A DNA stretch of 64,000 nucleotides from Gaeumannomyces sp. JS-464 (Eukaryota; Ascomycota; Sordariomycetes; Magnaporthales; Magnaporthaceae): NCBI GenBank assembly GCA_002197995.1, contig NGZR01000005.1, forward strand, positions 2,604,001 to 2,668,000, read 5' to 3'. The notes under the pieces are model-generated. The model saw only the letters and a list, made by a program, of their open reading frames with translations. It searched no databases and was not told where the DNA came from. Both the position numbers and the translations under genes were made by a program. This document shows, one piece after another, positions 22,895-33,786 of this stretch (position 1 is the first letter of the stretch; every line of letters starts with the position of its first letter).

Positions 22895-25800
22895 TGAGGA
22901 TGTGAGATGCCGGCTGTAAATATGCGTGCCGGGGAGCCCAAGAGCGAGGAGGAAAGGAATGGGCGACTGGTGCTGGTCTGGTTTAAGGAAAGGGAGGACA
23001 GAATGCTGTGATGCCAGTCGATAACCACAGTATCTGCCTTGATGGATATGCTATGGGGATGAAAAGCGGAAACTGGAGTGGGATGGTCTGGGGAATATGT
23101 GGTCTTCGATGGGCCGGAGATGCTCGAGATACTTATACCCAGAGGCGCTTGTCTAGTGAGGGCCATATTTCCCCTGAGACGACAGGAACAGAGGGAGGCG
23201 AGCCAGTGACATCCCTGACGGCTGGGCGATGATGCCAGACCCAGGTGGAACCGCTAACATGAACGAATTTTCACATCCCGGCGTCAGCCTGCGTCTGATG
23301 TTGGACGAGCAAAGTCAAAAAGCACGGAACAGAAAAAAAAAAAAAAAAAACTCAGTGGATATCCCCGACTGTGGGCTTCATGGGCAAGCTGAGGAGCCGT
23401 TGTCTGATTTGGCGAGTGGCGCATCTTGCATATTGTGAACGGCGTACCAAGTACGGAGTACAGTGCACAGTTACATCCCACTCTCAGACCCCCTTGCCCC
23501 GTTGAGTCGACTTTTCTCATCTTCTTCGAAAGGCAGGTAGCCGGGATCGACATGAGCCCTGGTGGATACGCGCGACGAGGGATAGGAGAGAGGACGTGCG
23601 GATATGTGCGTCGCTGCTCTTGCTGTGTGTTGCGCTGGCATGTCTCGTTCCGTGTGGCCCAGCATATCCGTGCTAGAGGATGCTATTTGCGCCCTGCACA
23701 TGCAGCAGGGCTCCTCAGACAGGCGGAGAAAAAGGTCGACCAGGCAGGTCATTCCTTCTGGAAAAAATCATGCCTGTCACCATGTCCGGTTTTGTTCTTC
23801 CTCTCGGGCCTGCGGCTCAGGCTTCCCACAAGCCAGGGAGCTTCCATGGAATATTCCACGGACTTGGGACCAACCGGCAGTGTCATAGGTGACGGAGACG
23901 GGCCCGGGCTGATTCGCATGGCAAGATTTTGAGTTGTTTCGGGAGGGCGAAGGGACGAACGGGTTGTGACGTCGGCCTGGTCCCTACGAGGCCCCTCTGG
24001 TTGTTTGCTCGCCCACTTCGCCGTGCGCAGCAACATCACCGTACGTACCCGGGCATGTACGTAGTACGTAGGGTCGCCGTAGCGGGAGCAGGGGGGCTGG
24101 CAGGATGGAGGCTGCAAAGGCTTGACTCGGAACCACCGCTGAGTCCCCACCTTGCGTAGCGCGGAGTGCGCATCATGTTAGGCGGGCACACACACGTTTT
24201 GCACCGTGTGCTCCCCGTCCCCACTGTGCCGCCGCGCCGTGCGTTGGGTCGGGCCTGGGCGTGGGCTTGGGGCTGGGCATGTCCCTCGAATGGTTGTCAA
24301 AGTTCAGGTGGCGGCGGCGGGCAGCGCGAGGAGAAGCCGGGAGGGCTCGGGCAGGGAACAAGTGGACACCGATATCAGGACCACAGAACCAACCTGAAGG
24401 ACCGCCGGTCGCTACGACCGAAGCGGACAGGATCAGACCCCTGCCTGTGCATGGGGCTCTGCGGCTTGTCGTCGAGCAGCGGCAGCGATCGTCAGGGTTC
24501 CAGTCGGACCTGTTTTGGAGGGGTTAATTTCTGTTCTATCAGCCGCTGTCCAACAGCTGTCCCGCCTGGCAGGCGCGGCTGGCAGCAGGTAGCACTGTCG
24601 CACCGCGCCTGCAGCGAGCTGAGGTGTGCCACACCACACCACGGCAGACCCTAGATGCGGCTGCTGATGCTCACAGCTCACCACCAGACTGTTTGCTTGG
24701 GCCGGCAGGGAGCCCGCCGCAGTCAAATCAGCATCAACTACACGTCGACACCGCCGGACCGCTTACATACTGCCCAAGGCAGGCATGCAAGGAGACGGCA
24801 GGCGGCGGGAGAGATCTGCCATCCCGCCATGCAAAGTTTCAGGGAAATCACGGATTGGCGCCGCGGCAGCGCCATCACGTTGCATCTTGAACCCAGCCTC
24901 AAGGGCGGCCTTGTCCAACACCTCACCCTGACTAGAGGCCTACTGCAGCCCGCCCAGAGTTTTGCGCTGCGGCGGGGATACCTAGCGGTGAGGCGGGTCG
25001 GCCCCCCACTTCCATGGCCACCCCCCACCGATTGGGCTGATGCAGGCTGTCGGCCCGTTGTGACGTCAGTGGTGGGTTTTGGCGGGCTCGATGGCTTCGG
25101 CAAGGAGGGCCATTCAAGGAAACGAAGAAGAGTGGCCTCCACAGGGATGCCCACGTTGCGGTGGAATAAAGGCCGCACTAGTCAGATCCTACACACAGAG
25201 GACCTTGATGGACGATAAGGGCCGTACGGGAAAGACGCCAAGAGACACAACATACTGCGTGCCCGCGCGCTGGTGGGATCGGTGCGCTAGGGGCGGACAC
25301 TGTGGCGGGCAGTCGCTGCGTTGAGGGACCCGTACCGTGAGCTCAGCATGCATGCGAGACACGCTCACCTCAGGTTTGCCGATCGCGAGCGGATGCCACT
25401 TTGACCGGACACCTAACATACCAAAAGGTTCCAACTGTGCGCCTACACCCCCTTATCCAGGGACTGATAGTGGATGGTTTTATTTGCCCGTTCGGTGTGC
25501 CTGCCGGCAGGCAAGAGGCGCCGCAGATGCATGCTGCCGGCTCTTTTGTTGTTGGGCCGAGATATACCCAAGCTTTTGGCTGTCTTGACCGTGGATTCTT
25601 AGGCTCTCCCTCCCCGACAGTTTCCTCGGTTGTAAGTCCTCGGCTGTAAGTCTTGTCGTCGTGGAACAAGAGATGGAGGGGTAAATCCGCCGTCACGTAG
25701 CAAGAAAATGAAGAGTCCCTCACCCTGACGACGGAGCCGCATGCCGTCTGCCGAAGGTGAACGTCACGCAGCATCAGTGAAGAGATGCCATTGGCTTGTC

Positions 25801-27126
25801 TCCGGCCCAGTATAGCCTCCTAATCTCCTGATAGATACCTGGATAGGACTATGTAGATGCTCTGCATAGGTAGCATGTAAGAGTCGAGGACATTGGATTC
25901 CATACGAGGCGCCTGTTGCCGGGCCGACAACTAGACGCGGCAGAATTCGCTTACATCAGGAGCCGTACAGTATTGAACAGCTGTCTGGCACTCTGAATCG
26001 TGCGGCACATCCAGGTTTTACGGTGGGACCCAGCCTGGGCTTTATCACAAGCCAAAGACGAAAAGAAAGAGAAAAGTTGTTATCTTGGAGCCGTCGGACA
26101 TCCACATTCATCTCTTGAGCAACCAATAGCCAGCTCCCGGGGTTGTGTCTGTACATACGGCCGTGCTGTCGCATGTAGGACCAAGTCACAGAAACGTAAA
26201 AGGGCGAGCGTTGACTGGCCCGTCATTCTGGGCGACCATGGGTCCAACGGTGGCCTAGCAGAGATGGAGGGTGGCATCCACTGGTCCCTCCTGACTGTCT
26301 GCAATCCGACGGTAGCCCGCCTTCACAGCGTGGGCCGGGCTGAGGGATAAAGAGCTTTTGGAGGGGCGTCTGCTTATCGGCCTCTCCCAAAACGTTGCTG
26401 TCGGCTCGGCTTGCCTGGGCAGAGTAAGAGGCCTCCGCCGCCGGGCTCGGTATAATCGGGGTAACAGTCCGAGGACGACGGTGGAGGGCGGGGAAAACGC
26501 AAGTCGACAGACTATATTCCCCATGAGAGCAGTAACATTAACTCAACATGGTGTCAGCCCGAGGTGCGAGAGAGCGGACCTTTCCACTACTTGATCGATC
26601 GATTCGAATCTCGGAGACCGGTTGCAACGGCCCCGTCGGATGGACTCCAACAATTCCTCCGAGATTGCGGCCAAAGCACGGCACAACGGCACCCTCGGAC
26701 TGCGCCAAGGTCTGCAAGCGAGGGTGCGTTATTATGCAGGACCGTGTGCGCGGTGTCCTACGGCGAGTCGCGTGCGGCCCAGTTTGTACAGACAGGGAAA
26801 AAGTTCCCGGGCGTCCGACGAAAGACCTTCCTTGTTCGCGTGGCTGGGCAGAACGACAATGCAATGGTAGGCTACCTAGTTGGCTGTAAACATCAATATG
26901 GAGACAAGTTCGCAGTTTCAGGTGAGCCGCGGGTAGCAGAACGGGGTTGCTGCCCGTTGACGTGGTAAGAATATCCTCATTTGCAACCCATGCCGTGCTG
27001 CAGCTTGGGTAGTCTGCTATTTTGTTCTTATTGCTCGGTTGACAGGTACCGGCTTGAACTGCTGCCCCGACAGAAAGGGAAGAGAGACTGCTGATTGCAT
27101 AGACCTGTTCCAAGCATCAGGGATGT
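22895..27126. other. 4.2-kb gene-poor interval
   Basis: No supported gene. It contains an A-run of 19 (about 23332-23350) and a palindromic cluster of TACGTA units at 24040-24071. ORFs of 80-190 codons lie in mutually overlapping frames without motifs. The first kilobase is likely the promoter of the HAD gene. Confidence 0.5.
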
Positions 27127-28217
27127 CTATAGATGTCTTCTTGCTATTTTCGCCCGCCCGTCCTTTCTTTTATACTGGGGTAATGTTTTCAAGCCCTTCT
27201 TGTTTACTGCATCACAGTTAGTTCTCATGAAAAGTAAACCCGCCCCAGACGGACGTGGCGGTCCACCCGGCCGCATCCACGGCTCTCCGCCTCCTCTCGC
27301 GATCTCGTAGGGCCTCCTCGGTGCTGGACCCGATGCCAAACCCGCCCACCTCCCCTCGCTCCACCCGCAGCCAACCTCTGGGTCCGGCTGCGACGTCGAC
27401 GGACGAGGAGGAGGAGGGGGCGGCTCCATGGGGAAGAAGTGGTCCGAACCACCGCCGCCAGCAGCGACCCCGCTGGCACTGTTGCTACCACCGCTGCCGC
27501 CAACCACAAAGGTGCCCCACCACTCTCGCCCGCCGCTGCCGTGCGTCCCGTACAGCATGTGCTGCTCGGCCGCGGCGATGGCCTCCCGGACGAGGTTGGC
27601 TGGGGCACCGCTGCCCCGCGCCGGGCGATGCACGTGGACGTGGGCCAAGTCGGATAGAGAGACACTACCGCCCGAGGCCCGCGATTGGCCCGCGGCCGGG
27701 ACTGGCGGTGTAGTCGCAGGTCCTGCGCCGGGTGCGTCGGCCCCCCTGCCGACGACCGCCGATCTCTGCCGATCGTGCAGCGACCGTGTTGGTCCCTCGT
27801 CTGGACCAGCCGCTGCCGCCTGTCCTCCGGCCATAGTCGACGGTGGCTGCTCGGCAGCAGACGCCGCCGTCGCCCCAATCCCCACCGCAGCCGGAGCGGT
27901 GGCAGGAGCAGCTGTTGTGTGGTGGTGGCGGCGGCGTAGGGCGTGCATTCCAAGACCCTGGTGATGTCGAAGCGCGATTCCAGATCAACCACGACCGTCT
28001 TGCTGTGCGGCGGCGCAATGAGCGTCGCGACGAGCAGGTAGATCAGCGGGAGCCGTCTGCCCGAGACGGACACAACCGCCACCTGCGTCGCGCGGAGGTG
28101 TTTCGCGGCCAGACCATTGAGCGCAGGGATAGGAAAAACTTTCAGCTGCTGCTGCGGTTGTTTGCCCTTGGCGGACGCCAGGTCCAGCGGCGGTTTCCGC
28201 CGCTGCTCTCGTAGCAT
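27127..28217 (-). CDS. tentative XRCC2-like (Rad51-paralogue) P-loop protein, frame interrupted
   Basis: Weak assignment. The N-terminal half reads VVSVSGRRLPLIYLLVATLIAPPHSKTVVVDLESRFDITRVLEC, where a Walker A loop would sit in Rad51 paralogues but the GKT is absent. After a shift of frame inside a low-complexity, Ala/Gly/Pro-rich stretch (about 27900-27950), the other frame continues LAHVHVHRPARG, AEQHMLYGTHGSGGREWWGTFVVGG, phrases I associate with fungal XRCC2-like proteins. An upstream exon or intron may exist, because an in-frame stop lies just before 28217. The C-terminal 60 residues are uncertain. It could be a degenerate or mis-assembled homologue; a retained role in recombination repair is only inferred. 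Confidence 0.42.
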
Positions 28218-28697
28218 CACGACTGCTCAGCTCGGTGAATGCGGAACGCAGTGAGGCGAGAAGCTGAAGCATACGTTGTCAGCTTGAAGTCCGACGCCCG
28301 ATTGAGCCTAATCGATTGCACGATCATCTAGGTGTGAGTGATGTCGAGAGAGCGGCGCCTGCGAGTCGGCAGGTGGGCCTGGTAATTCACCAATTCAAGC
28401 CCACACGCCCAGTCCAAATCACCAGTTCAAATTGGCTTGCTTCAACTCGCTCCACGTTCCGAGATGAACGGTCATCTCTGAGCCATGAAGACAGAAGACC
28501 AAGTGACAGGCCGGCTTTGAAGCTACCTATTTATCGTTGGCAACTCACCTCATCAAGCGTCGTCTCTTCAATTTCGCTGAGCACCCGGCTGCCCGTTGCA
28601 GCCCCTGCTGCCATTGTCTCGTGTCAGGTGTCCCGAGAGACACGCCTTGTCTTCCCATTCGCTCTCGGGTAGAAACAGATTGGTTGCGTGCTGCAAA

Positions 28698-29127
28698 ATG
28701 GCGTCGTCGATCCCCGCCTTCTCAGCGGCCGAGCTTCCCACAAAGATCCAGTCAGATCTCAACGGGCGCAAGCGGAAGCTGCAGGAGCTACCCGACGGCC
28801 GCACGAAACTGGATCTTCAGAAGGACTGCGAGCTGCTCTCGTTGCTCCAGTACAGCTGCACTGTCGACAGGCCCGAGGAGCCCGGCTCCAGTGTTCAGTG
28901 CTGGCCCGTCCCGAGGCTGTTTAGAAAGTAAGGCCAGCCAGGGAGCTTGCTTGGTTATGCTGTTCCGCGGTTTGTTGGTTGTTGCTAATGGATTTTGACG
29001 GCACAACAGATGTCAAGAGAAGAGGGGCACTTTCATGGTCGAAACTACCGCCTGGGAAGGCTTTCCGGGCTGCCCTGCGGACAAATCGGCAGAAATCCCT
29101 GTTGAGAAGCCCAAATCAAGCCATTGA
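28698..29127 (+). CDS. som1: mitochondrial inner-membrane peptidase subunit Som1
   Basis: Small subunit of the IMP protease complex of the mitochondrial inner membrane. Exons are 28698-28927 and 29010-29127 (donor GTAAGG), 348 nt, 115 aa. Family markers: KLDLQKDCELLSLLQYSC, VQCWPVPRLFRKC and the ending KRGTFMVETTAWE, which crosses the exon junction in frame and is the most conserved Som1 block. Cysteines in ELLxLLQYxC, VxCWP and FRKC are all present. No frame problem. Its 3' end faces the Cox9/VIIa-type gene. Confidence 0.88.
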
Positions 29128-29613
29128 GAGTAAATAACGGAATAAAGAGAAGGTCGCATTTGCCAACTTGAAGGGCTCATAATCAGCAATACCCCACCTA
29201 CGTCTCAGGTTACACATGTCAAAGCAGCAGGCATCGATTTATAGTGCCAGCAGGCCGATATACACGAACATAGACCGCGGGGCCGAAGCCTGTGAAACTG
29301 TGTCGTGTCGCCGGATTGGCTTGTCTCCTCCTGGTGAGAGCAACGTCACCATGGGGACGAGCCGGTCAACGACACATCCCAGCTGGACAAAATACCACAT
29401 GAGAAAAAAGGCTCATGTGGCCGGAAGACGTCTTGTTCATTGCCTGAACTGGTTTATTCCCACCAAGTCGAACAAAACGAAAACTCCAGCCTCGCCCCGG
29501 GTTATCCGTTCAGCATTTGGCTATCGTCTGGGCGGATATGTACAGGCAGTCGAGGACGACTCTCGTCGCTTCCCTGTTTGTTGTCGGATCGTGTCGGCCC
29601 TTCGCAAGCCCCC

Positions 29614-30121
29614 TCACTGGCGAGCCGCGGCCCGCTCGTCCTCGAGCTTCCTGTAGAAGTTGTCGCGCATGTTCCTGCGGGGAACGTGGTATCCGTACCT
29701 AGATCGTGAGGGGTGAGAACGTAGTCTAGTCGACCAATTCCATCATCCGAGCCGTTGTCGTACCAGAAGGCGCTTCCCATGGTCGCGCCGATACCTGTTT
29801 TCAAAGGCCGAGGTTAGCCAGCTGCGACACACATGACGACACTGCGATCGCGGGGGTTGCCGGCGCGGTCGGCGGGGGGCTTGGGGATGCGGCAACGCCG
29901 CAGATATGGATGCCCGGTGCGACGTACCGAGTGCGATTCCAAGGTCAAGAATGAGGCCCCGGCGGAGCATCTGTGATTGACGACATCTGGCGTGAGCTAC
30001 TCGAATCCTGCCTGCTTGAACACTCAACATCCCCAGAAGCCCAAGTCGCGGGTGCCATTGTGCGGTCGGCTTCGGCCGGGGAGCGGCGAGGATGACGTAC
30101 ACCAATAGGCTTGACGGCCAT
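29614..30121 (-). CDS. cytochrome c oxidase small subunit, Cox9/VIIa type
   Basis: Single-span inner-membrane subunit of complex IV, 59 aa, the usual length. Four tiny exons are 30121-30101, 29970-29928, 29794-29764 and 29698-29614. The protein starts MAVKPIGMLRRGLILDLGIALG, crosses the membrane through GIGATMGSAFWYGYHVPR, and ends RRNMRDNFYRKLEDERAAARQ. The third exon is only 31 nt and the first only 21 nt; every junction was checked for phase and splice consensus, and the exons total 180 nt. Upstream is a short divergent promoter shared with uL22m, another mitochondrial protein. Confidence 0.9.
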
Positions 30122-30441
30122 CTTGACTGTGTGTTTGATGTGTATTGCGGATCGGGGTCGGTCGCGTCTTCGGGGTCGGGATTTGTGAGTCTTTACTGTC
30201 GGCTTCTCTCACTTTGGTTCCGGCAAAGAGCTTCAGACATGACCTGATTTCGTCAAGTGGAGCTTGTCAAAATCACGTGCTTGTCGCCTCAATAACTCAC
30301 TCTCCATCAGCCCGCCTGGATTATGTCAGCACCTGACGACAGACGGGAGCGAGTTCCAAATTTCGAGTGGTGATCGGAACGGCAGCCGGGAGAGCCTCAA
30401 AGTCGCGGCCCTGTTCAGCGGAACAGAGCACAGCAGTCACA
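30122..30441. promoter_or_regulatory. bidirectional promoter, Cox9/VIIa-type / uL22m
   Basis: 320 bases separate divergent start codons of two nuclear genes for mitochondrial proteins. Co-regulation is plausible but no specific factor site is claimed. Confidence 0.4.
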
Positions 30442-31707
30442 ATGAGCCTCCATTTGCCCGCAAGACGGGCTTTACAGGCTGGTATGCTCTCCCCCAAGGA
30501 TTTCGTCATCAATTGGCACCGTCACGCGCTTAACCGCTACTGGCAAGGCCTGTTGGAGTTGGAAGCCCCTCTTCAGATTCTAAAGCCATAGACTGACCAA
30601 GAGGACAAAACCCCCCAGCTGCCTCAACACCCCTCAGGCCGATAACGGCCGCAACACTATGCGGGCCGATGCAGTCCCTCTCGCTCGGGGCCGCCGCCAC
30701 GACCCTCCAGCTCACGCAGAGCCGGACCTTCCTGGGCTGGCTGCGCGGGCAGAAGCAGGATGAGCGCGCCATCGCCAAGGAGGTGGCGCCGAGCGGCAAG
30801 GAGGCCGATGCCATGCGCAAGAAGCTCGCGACCCCCAAGATGGACGGCTCCATCTTCTCGGACGAGCTCGGCGGCGACCCGAAGGCGGCCGACGCGGCCA
30901 CCGACACGACGGCCAAGCTGCGCAGCGGCGGCTCCAAGTCCCCGCAGACACTGGCGCGCGCCGTCGACCCGGACCCGCGCAGCCGCGAGCGCTGGCAGCG
31001 CAAGATGGTGGCGCGCCTGGTGAAGCGGCGCCTGGACCCCTGGGACAGGGAGACGCGCGCCGAGCGCATCGCCCGCACCGAGCGGCAGCACGTCCACCGC
31101 AGCCCCCTGCTCATCACGTCGACCAAGAAGCTCGTCCACATCGCCCGCCAGGTCGCCGGCAAGCCCCTCGACGAGGCCGCCGTGCAGATGCGCTTCAGCA
31201 GGAAAAAGTTTGCAAAGGAGGTCGGCGTCCAGATCGACGCCGCCCGCGACGAGGCCACTGTCATCGCCGGCATGGGCCTCTCCTCCCCCGACGCGGACGG
31301 CGCCGAGGGCTTCAAGCCGATCAAGTTCCAGAACAAGGACGGCAAGTGGATCACGGTCGACGATCCGAGCAAGCTCTACATCGACCAGGCCTGGGTGAAC
31401 AGGGGACCGTTTATCTTCCGCGGCTTCCATTATTCTGGACGCGGAAGGTCCCATCCCATGTGGACACGCACATCAAGTAAGCACGACCCTTTCCTCCATA
31501 TCCCCAACTCTTTCTCGGTTCACGCTGCGGCTCTTGTAAGACTTTCCGTATCTGACGCTCTCGACAGACATCAACTTCGTTGTGAAGGAGGAGAAGACGC
31601 GACTGAGGGAGCACCAGGAAAGGGAAGCCAAGAAGGCCCGGCGGAAGCCTTGGGTTCATCTGCCGAATCGTCCCGTTACTACCCAGAGGCAACATTATTC
31701 GTGGTAG
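30442..31707 (+). CDS. mitochondrial large-subunit ribosomal protein uL22m
   Basis: Three exons (30442-30481, 30619-31476, 31568-31707) give 1038 nt, 345 aa. Exon 1 encodes MSLHLPARRALQA, an arginine-rich mitochondrial presequence. A charged spacer leads into the L22 fold: LLITSTKKLVHIARQVAGKPLDEAAVQMRFSRKKFAKEV, WVNRGPFIFRGFHYSGRGR and RTSNINFVVKEEKTR, where RTS and the following beta strand match bacterial L22. The tail is LPNRPVTTQRQHYSW. Exon 2 could at first sight be taken for frameshifted near 31460, but the reading through MWTRTS|NINFVV is consistent and needs no correction. It lies divergent from the complex IV gene. Confidence 0.88.
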
Positions 31708-32490
31708 ATCCAGTTCGCAGCGTCGCGACACAGGTACCCGACACGGGGTGATAACGGTGTCGGTTCCACTCACCAACACGGTATGACCAGGCGGATGAAT
31801 CCCCTCAAAAGATTCGCCTAGGCCATATTTCGTGTTATCATGTATATGAAGAGCTGCCCATAGGCAAGGCTTTGTTTGGTGCAGACGAATAGTTGTCAAC
31901 ACACCTGTAACGATAGAAATACCTATGAGCGAGACAGAAACTCGTCCGCTTTTTCACAAACTGAAGAGACTACATCTCTTCATGCATGCACCGAGCAAGA
32001 TTCACTATATAATGTGGCATTTACTACCTAAAGTTGCGAGATTACAGGCGCCCAAAAATGTGCCAATAGAGAAACACCACACTCGTCAGTGTCCGAAGGA
32101 AACAATGCCAAGTTTGCCCGTTTGCAGATCTCCCAGCTGCACCATATGAATCGACCTCTTGACCAGTAAAAAACAGTTCAATGCGAAGAGCTAACGGAGA
32201 CATTTGAGTTGAAGTTGTACTTGTTCAAGGGTACAGTCGCGCACCCTGTAGGAAAACAGGTGCCATCAAGTTTTAAATATTTTAAACATAATCATCGTGA
32301 CATCATATCGATCCCTTGGCGGGGTGCATGTAAATGTGGATGACTAGATGGGTACAGGCGGCGAGGGTGTAGATGCAGACGGGGTGATGGGCGAGCAAAT
32401 AGCAAGGCACCGCCTGAAAGGAGAAGACAAGGCGTGGGCTGGTCTGTCGACATCGTCTCGGGGCCGCGCACCCTCCCATTCACAGACAGA
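31708..32490. other. intergenic, convergent 3' ends
   Basis: About 780 bases between the stops of uL22m (+) and the CFEM gene (-). AT content rises, including a TTTTAAATATTTTAAA palindrome near 32271-32286. No gene seen. Confidence 0.5.
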
Positions 32491-33786
32491 CTAGACCATA
32501 GTCCTGGGCGTCTGCCTGGGAAGCATGTCCTCATAGCGGCGGCTCTTGAAATCATCAATAGATGAGTTGACGTCGTACTTCTCGTTGTGGCGATCGCCGG
32601 CGTACGAGCGGCCGGAACCGGGCATGGGCTGGCTGATGTTCAGTCGGATATCGTTGCCTTCGGCAGCGGCGCGGCGGTTGTTGCGCTTGTGGAGGAAGAC
32701 GCAGACAAGCACGCCGATGAGAGCGATTCCGATAGCAGCGCTACCAATGGCAATTCCCGCCACCGTAGCGCTCGAGAGGGAGTCGGGCTTGGACTTGCTT
32801 GCATCACCCGCTGCGGCCGCTGAAGTTGACGAGCTCGAGGTTGAGGACGACGAAGCAGAGGAAGAAGCAGAGCCAGTGGAGCTGTGGCTGCTGCTCGTAG
32901 AGGTACCCGAAGGAGCAACCGGGGCAGCAGGCGTCACGCTCGTAGAAGACTGCTCCACAAGTTAGCGTTGCTGGTTCATGTGCACACGTGACTATGCCGA
33001 TGTAGGAATTACTTACAGGAGAAGGGGTGGCCGAGCTCGACACAGGTGCCGCGGAAGTTGATGCGAGCGCCGGAGCCGAAGTAGACGGAGCGGCGGGGGG
33101 CGGAGGCGAAGATGTAGAAGGGCCGCCGGCACCGCACTGGTCGAGGGCGCAGGAGCAGCTGGGGGAGCACCCGCGGCTGAATCCTAGTTAGCATTCGGTG
33201 GAGTGCTGGATGCATGACGCACGATGGCCAAACTTACCGGCCTTGCAGACACCATCGACGTATGCAGCAAGAGAGTTCTGGACCAAGGGGATATCGGCAG
33301 CAGGGCAAGACTGGGCGACGCAGTCCCGCAGACCATTGCGGTAGTCCGGAACGTCACAGTGACACTTCTGGTTGTCTGCAGCGCAGCCGCCAATCTTGCC
33401 CTTCATGCCATTGAAGCATGTTTGCTATTTGTCCACCAAGGTTAGCAAAGATGTTCGATCAAGGTCTTCCCCGTCCTGTATGCGGTCATCCATCCCGCCA
33501 TGCACCACCGATTAGCCGGCGCAGAGCGACTTGCTCGGCAGAGGGAAAGGTGTGGCGGCATGCATGTCAGGGATAAATTGGGAAGCACCCAATTTAGCAA
33601 GCGGCTAGCTTGCCCAGCTCCCCGGAATGGACCAGATGACGCTGGACTAGGATGAGTGGACGGAAAAAAAAAGAGGCAGAAAGCCGGACATCAGAATAGA
33701 CTCACACCACACGCAGCAACGGTGCCGAAGTCCTGGGCCGCAACGTAGCCAGCGGCCAGGGAAACAAGGACTAGAACGGCGCGCAT
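32491..33786 (-). CDS. CFEM-domain membrane protein
   Basis: Surface protein of the fungal CFEM class; some members bind haem or act in host interaction, but this one is uncharacterised. Exons are 33786-33706, 33424-33238, 33183-33017 and 32949-32491 (about 297 aa). A signal peptide MRAVLVLVSLAAGYVAA is followed by a CFEM domain with eight cysteines across ACGQTCFNG, CAADNQKCHCD, DCVAQSC and GVCKA. A long Ser/Thr/Ala stalk follows, one transmembrane segment (ATVAGIAIGSAAIGIALIGV) and a basic-then-acidic cytosolic tail ending QTPRTMV. Exon 3 reads open in the spliced frame but yields an odd Cys-rich run (GCSPSCSCALDQC). The neighbouring frame reads AAGAPPAAPAPSTSA there, so a one-base loss near 33135-33140 is possible. 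Confidence 0.8.

Noticed and set aside
30530..31454. Two long minus ORFs of 280 and 265 codons
   Set aside because: Antisense of uL22m; no motifs, while the + strand reads as a ribosomal protein.
31440..31480. Frameshift in uL22m
   Set aside because: The spliced reading RTSNINFVV matches L22 and keeps the total at a multiple of three, so no correction is needed.
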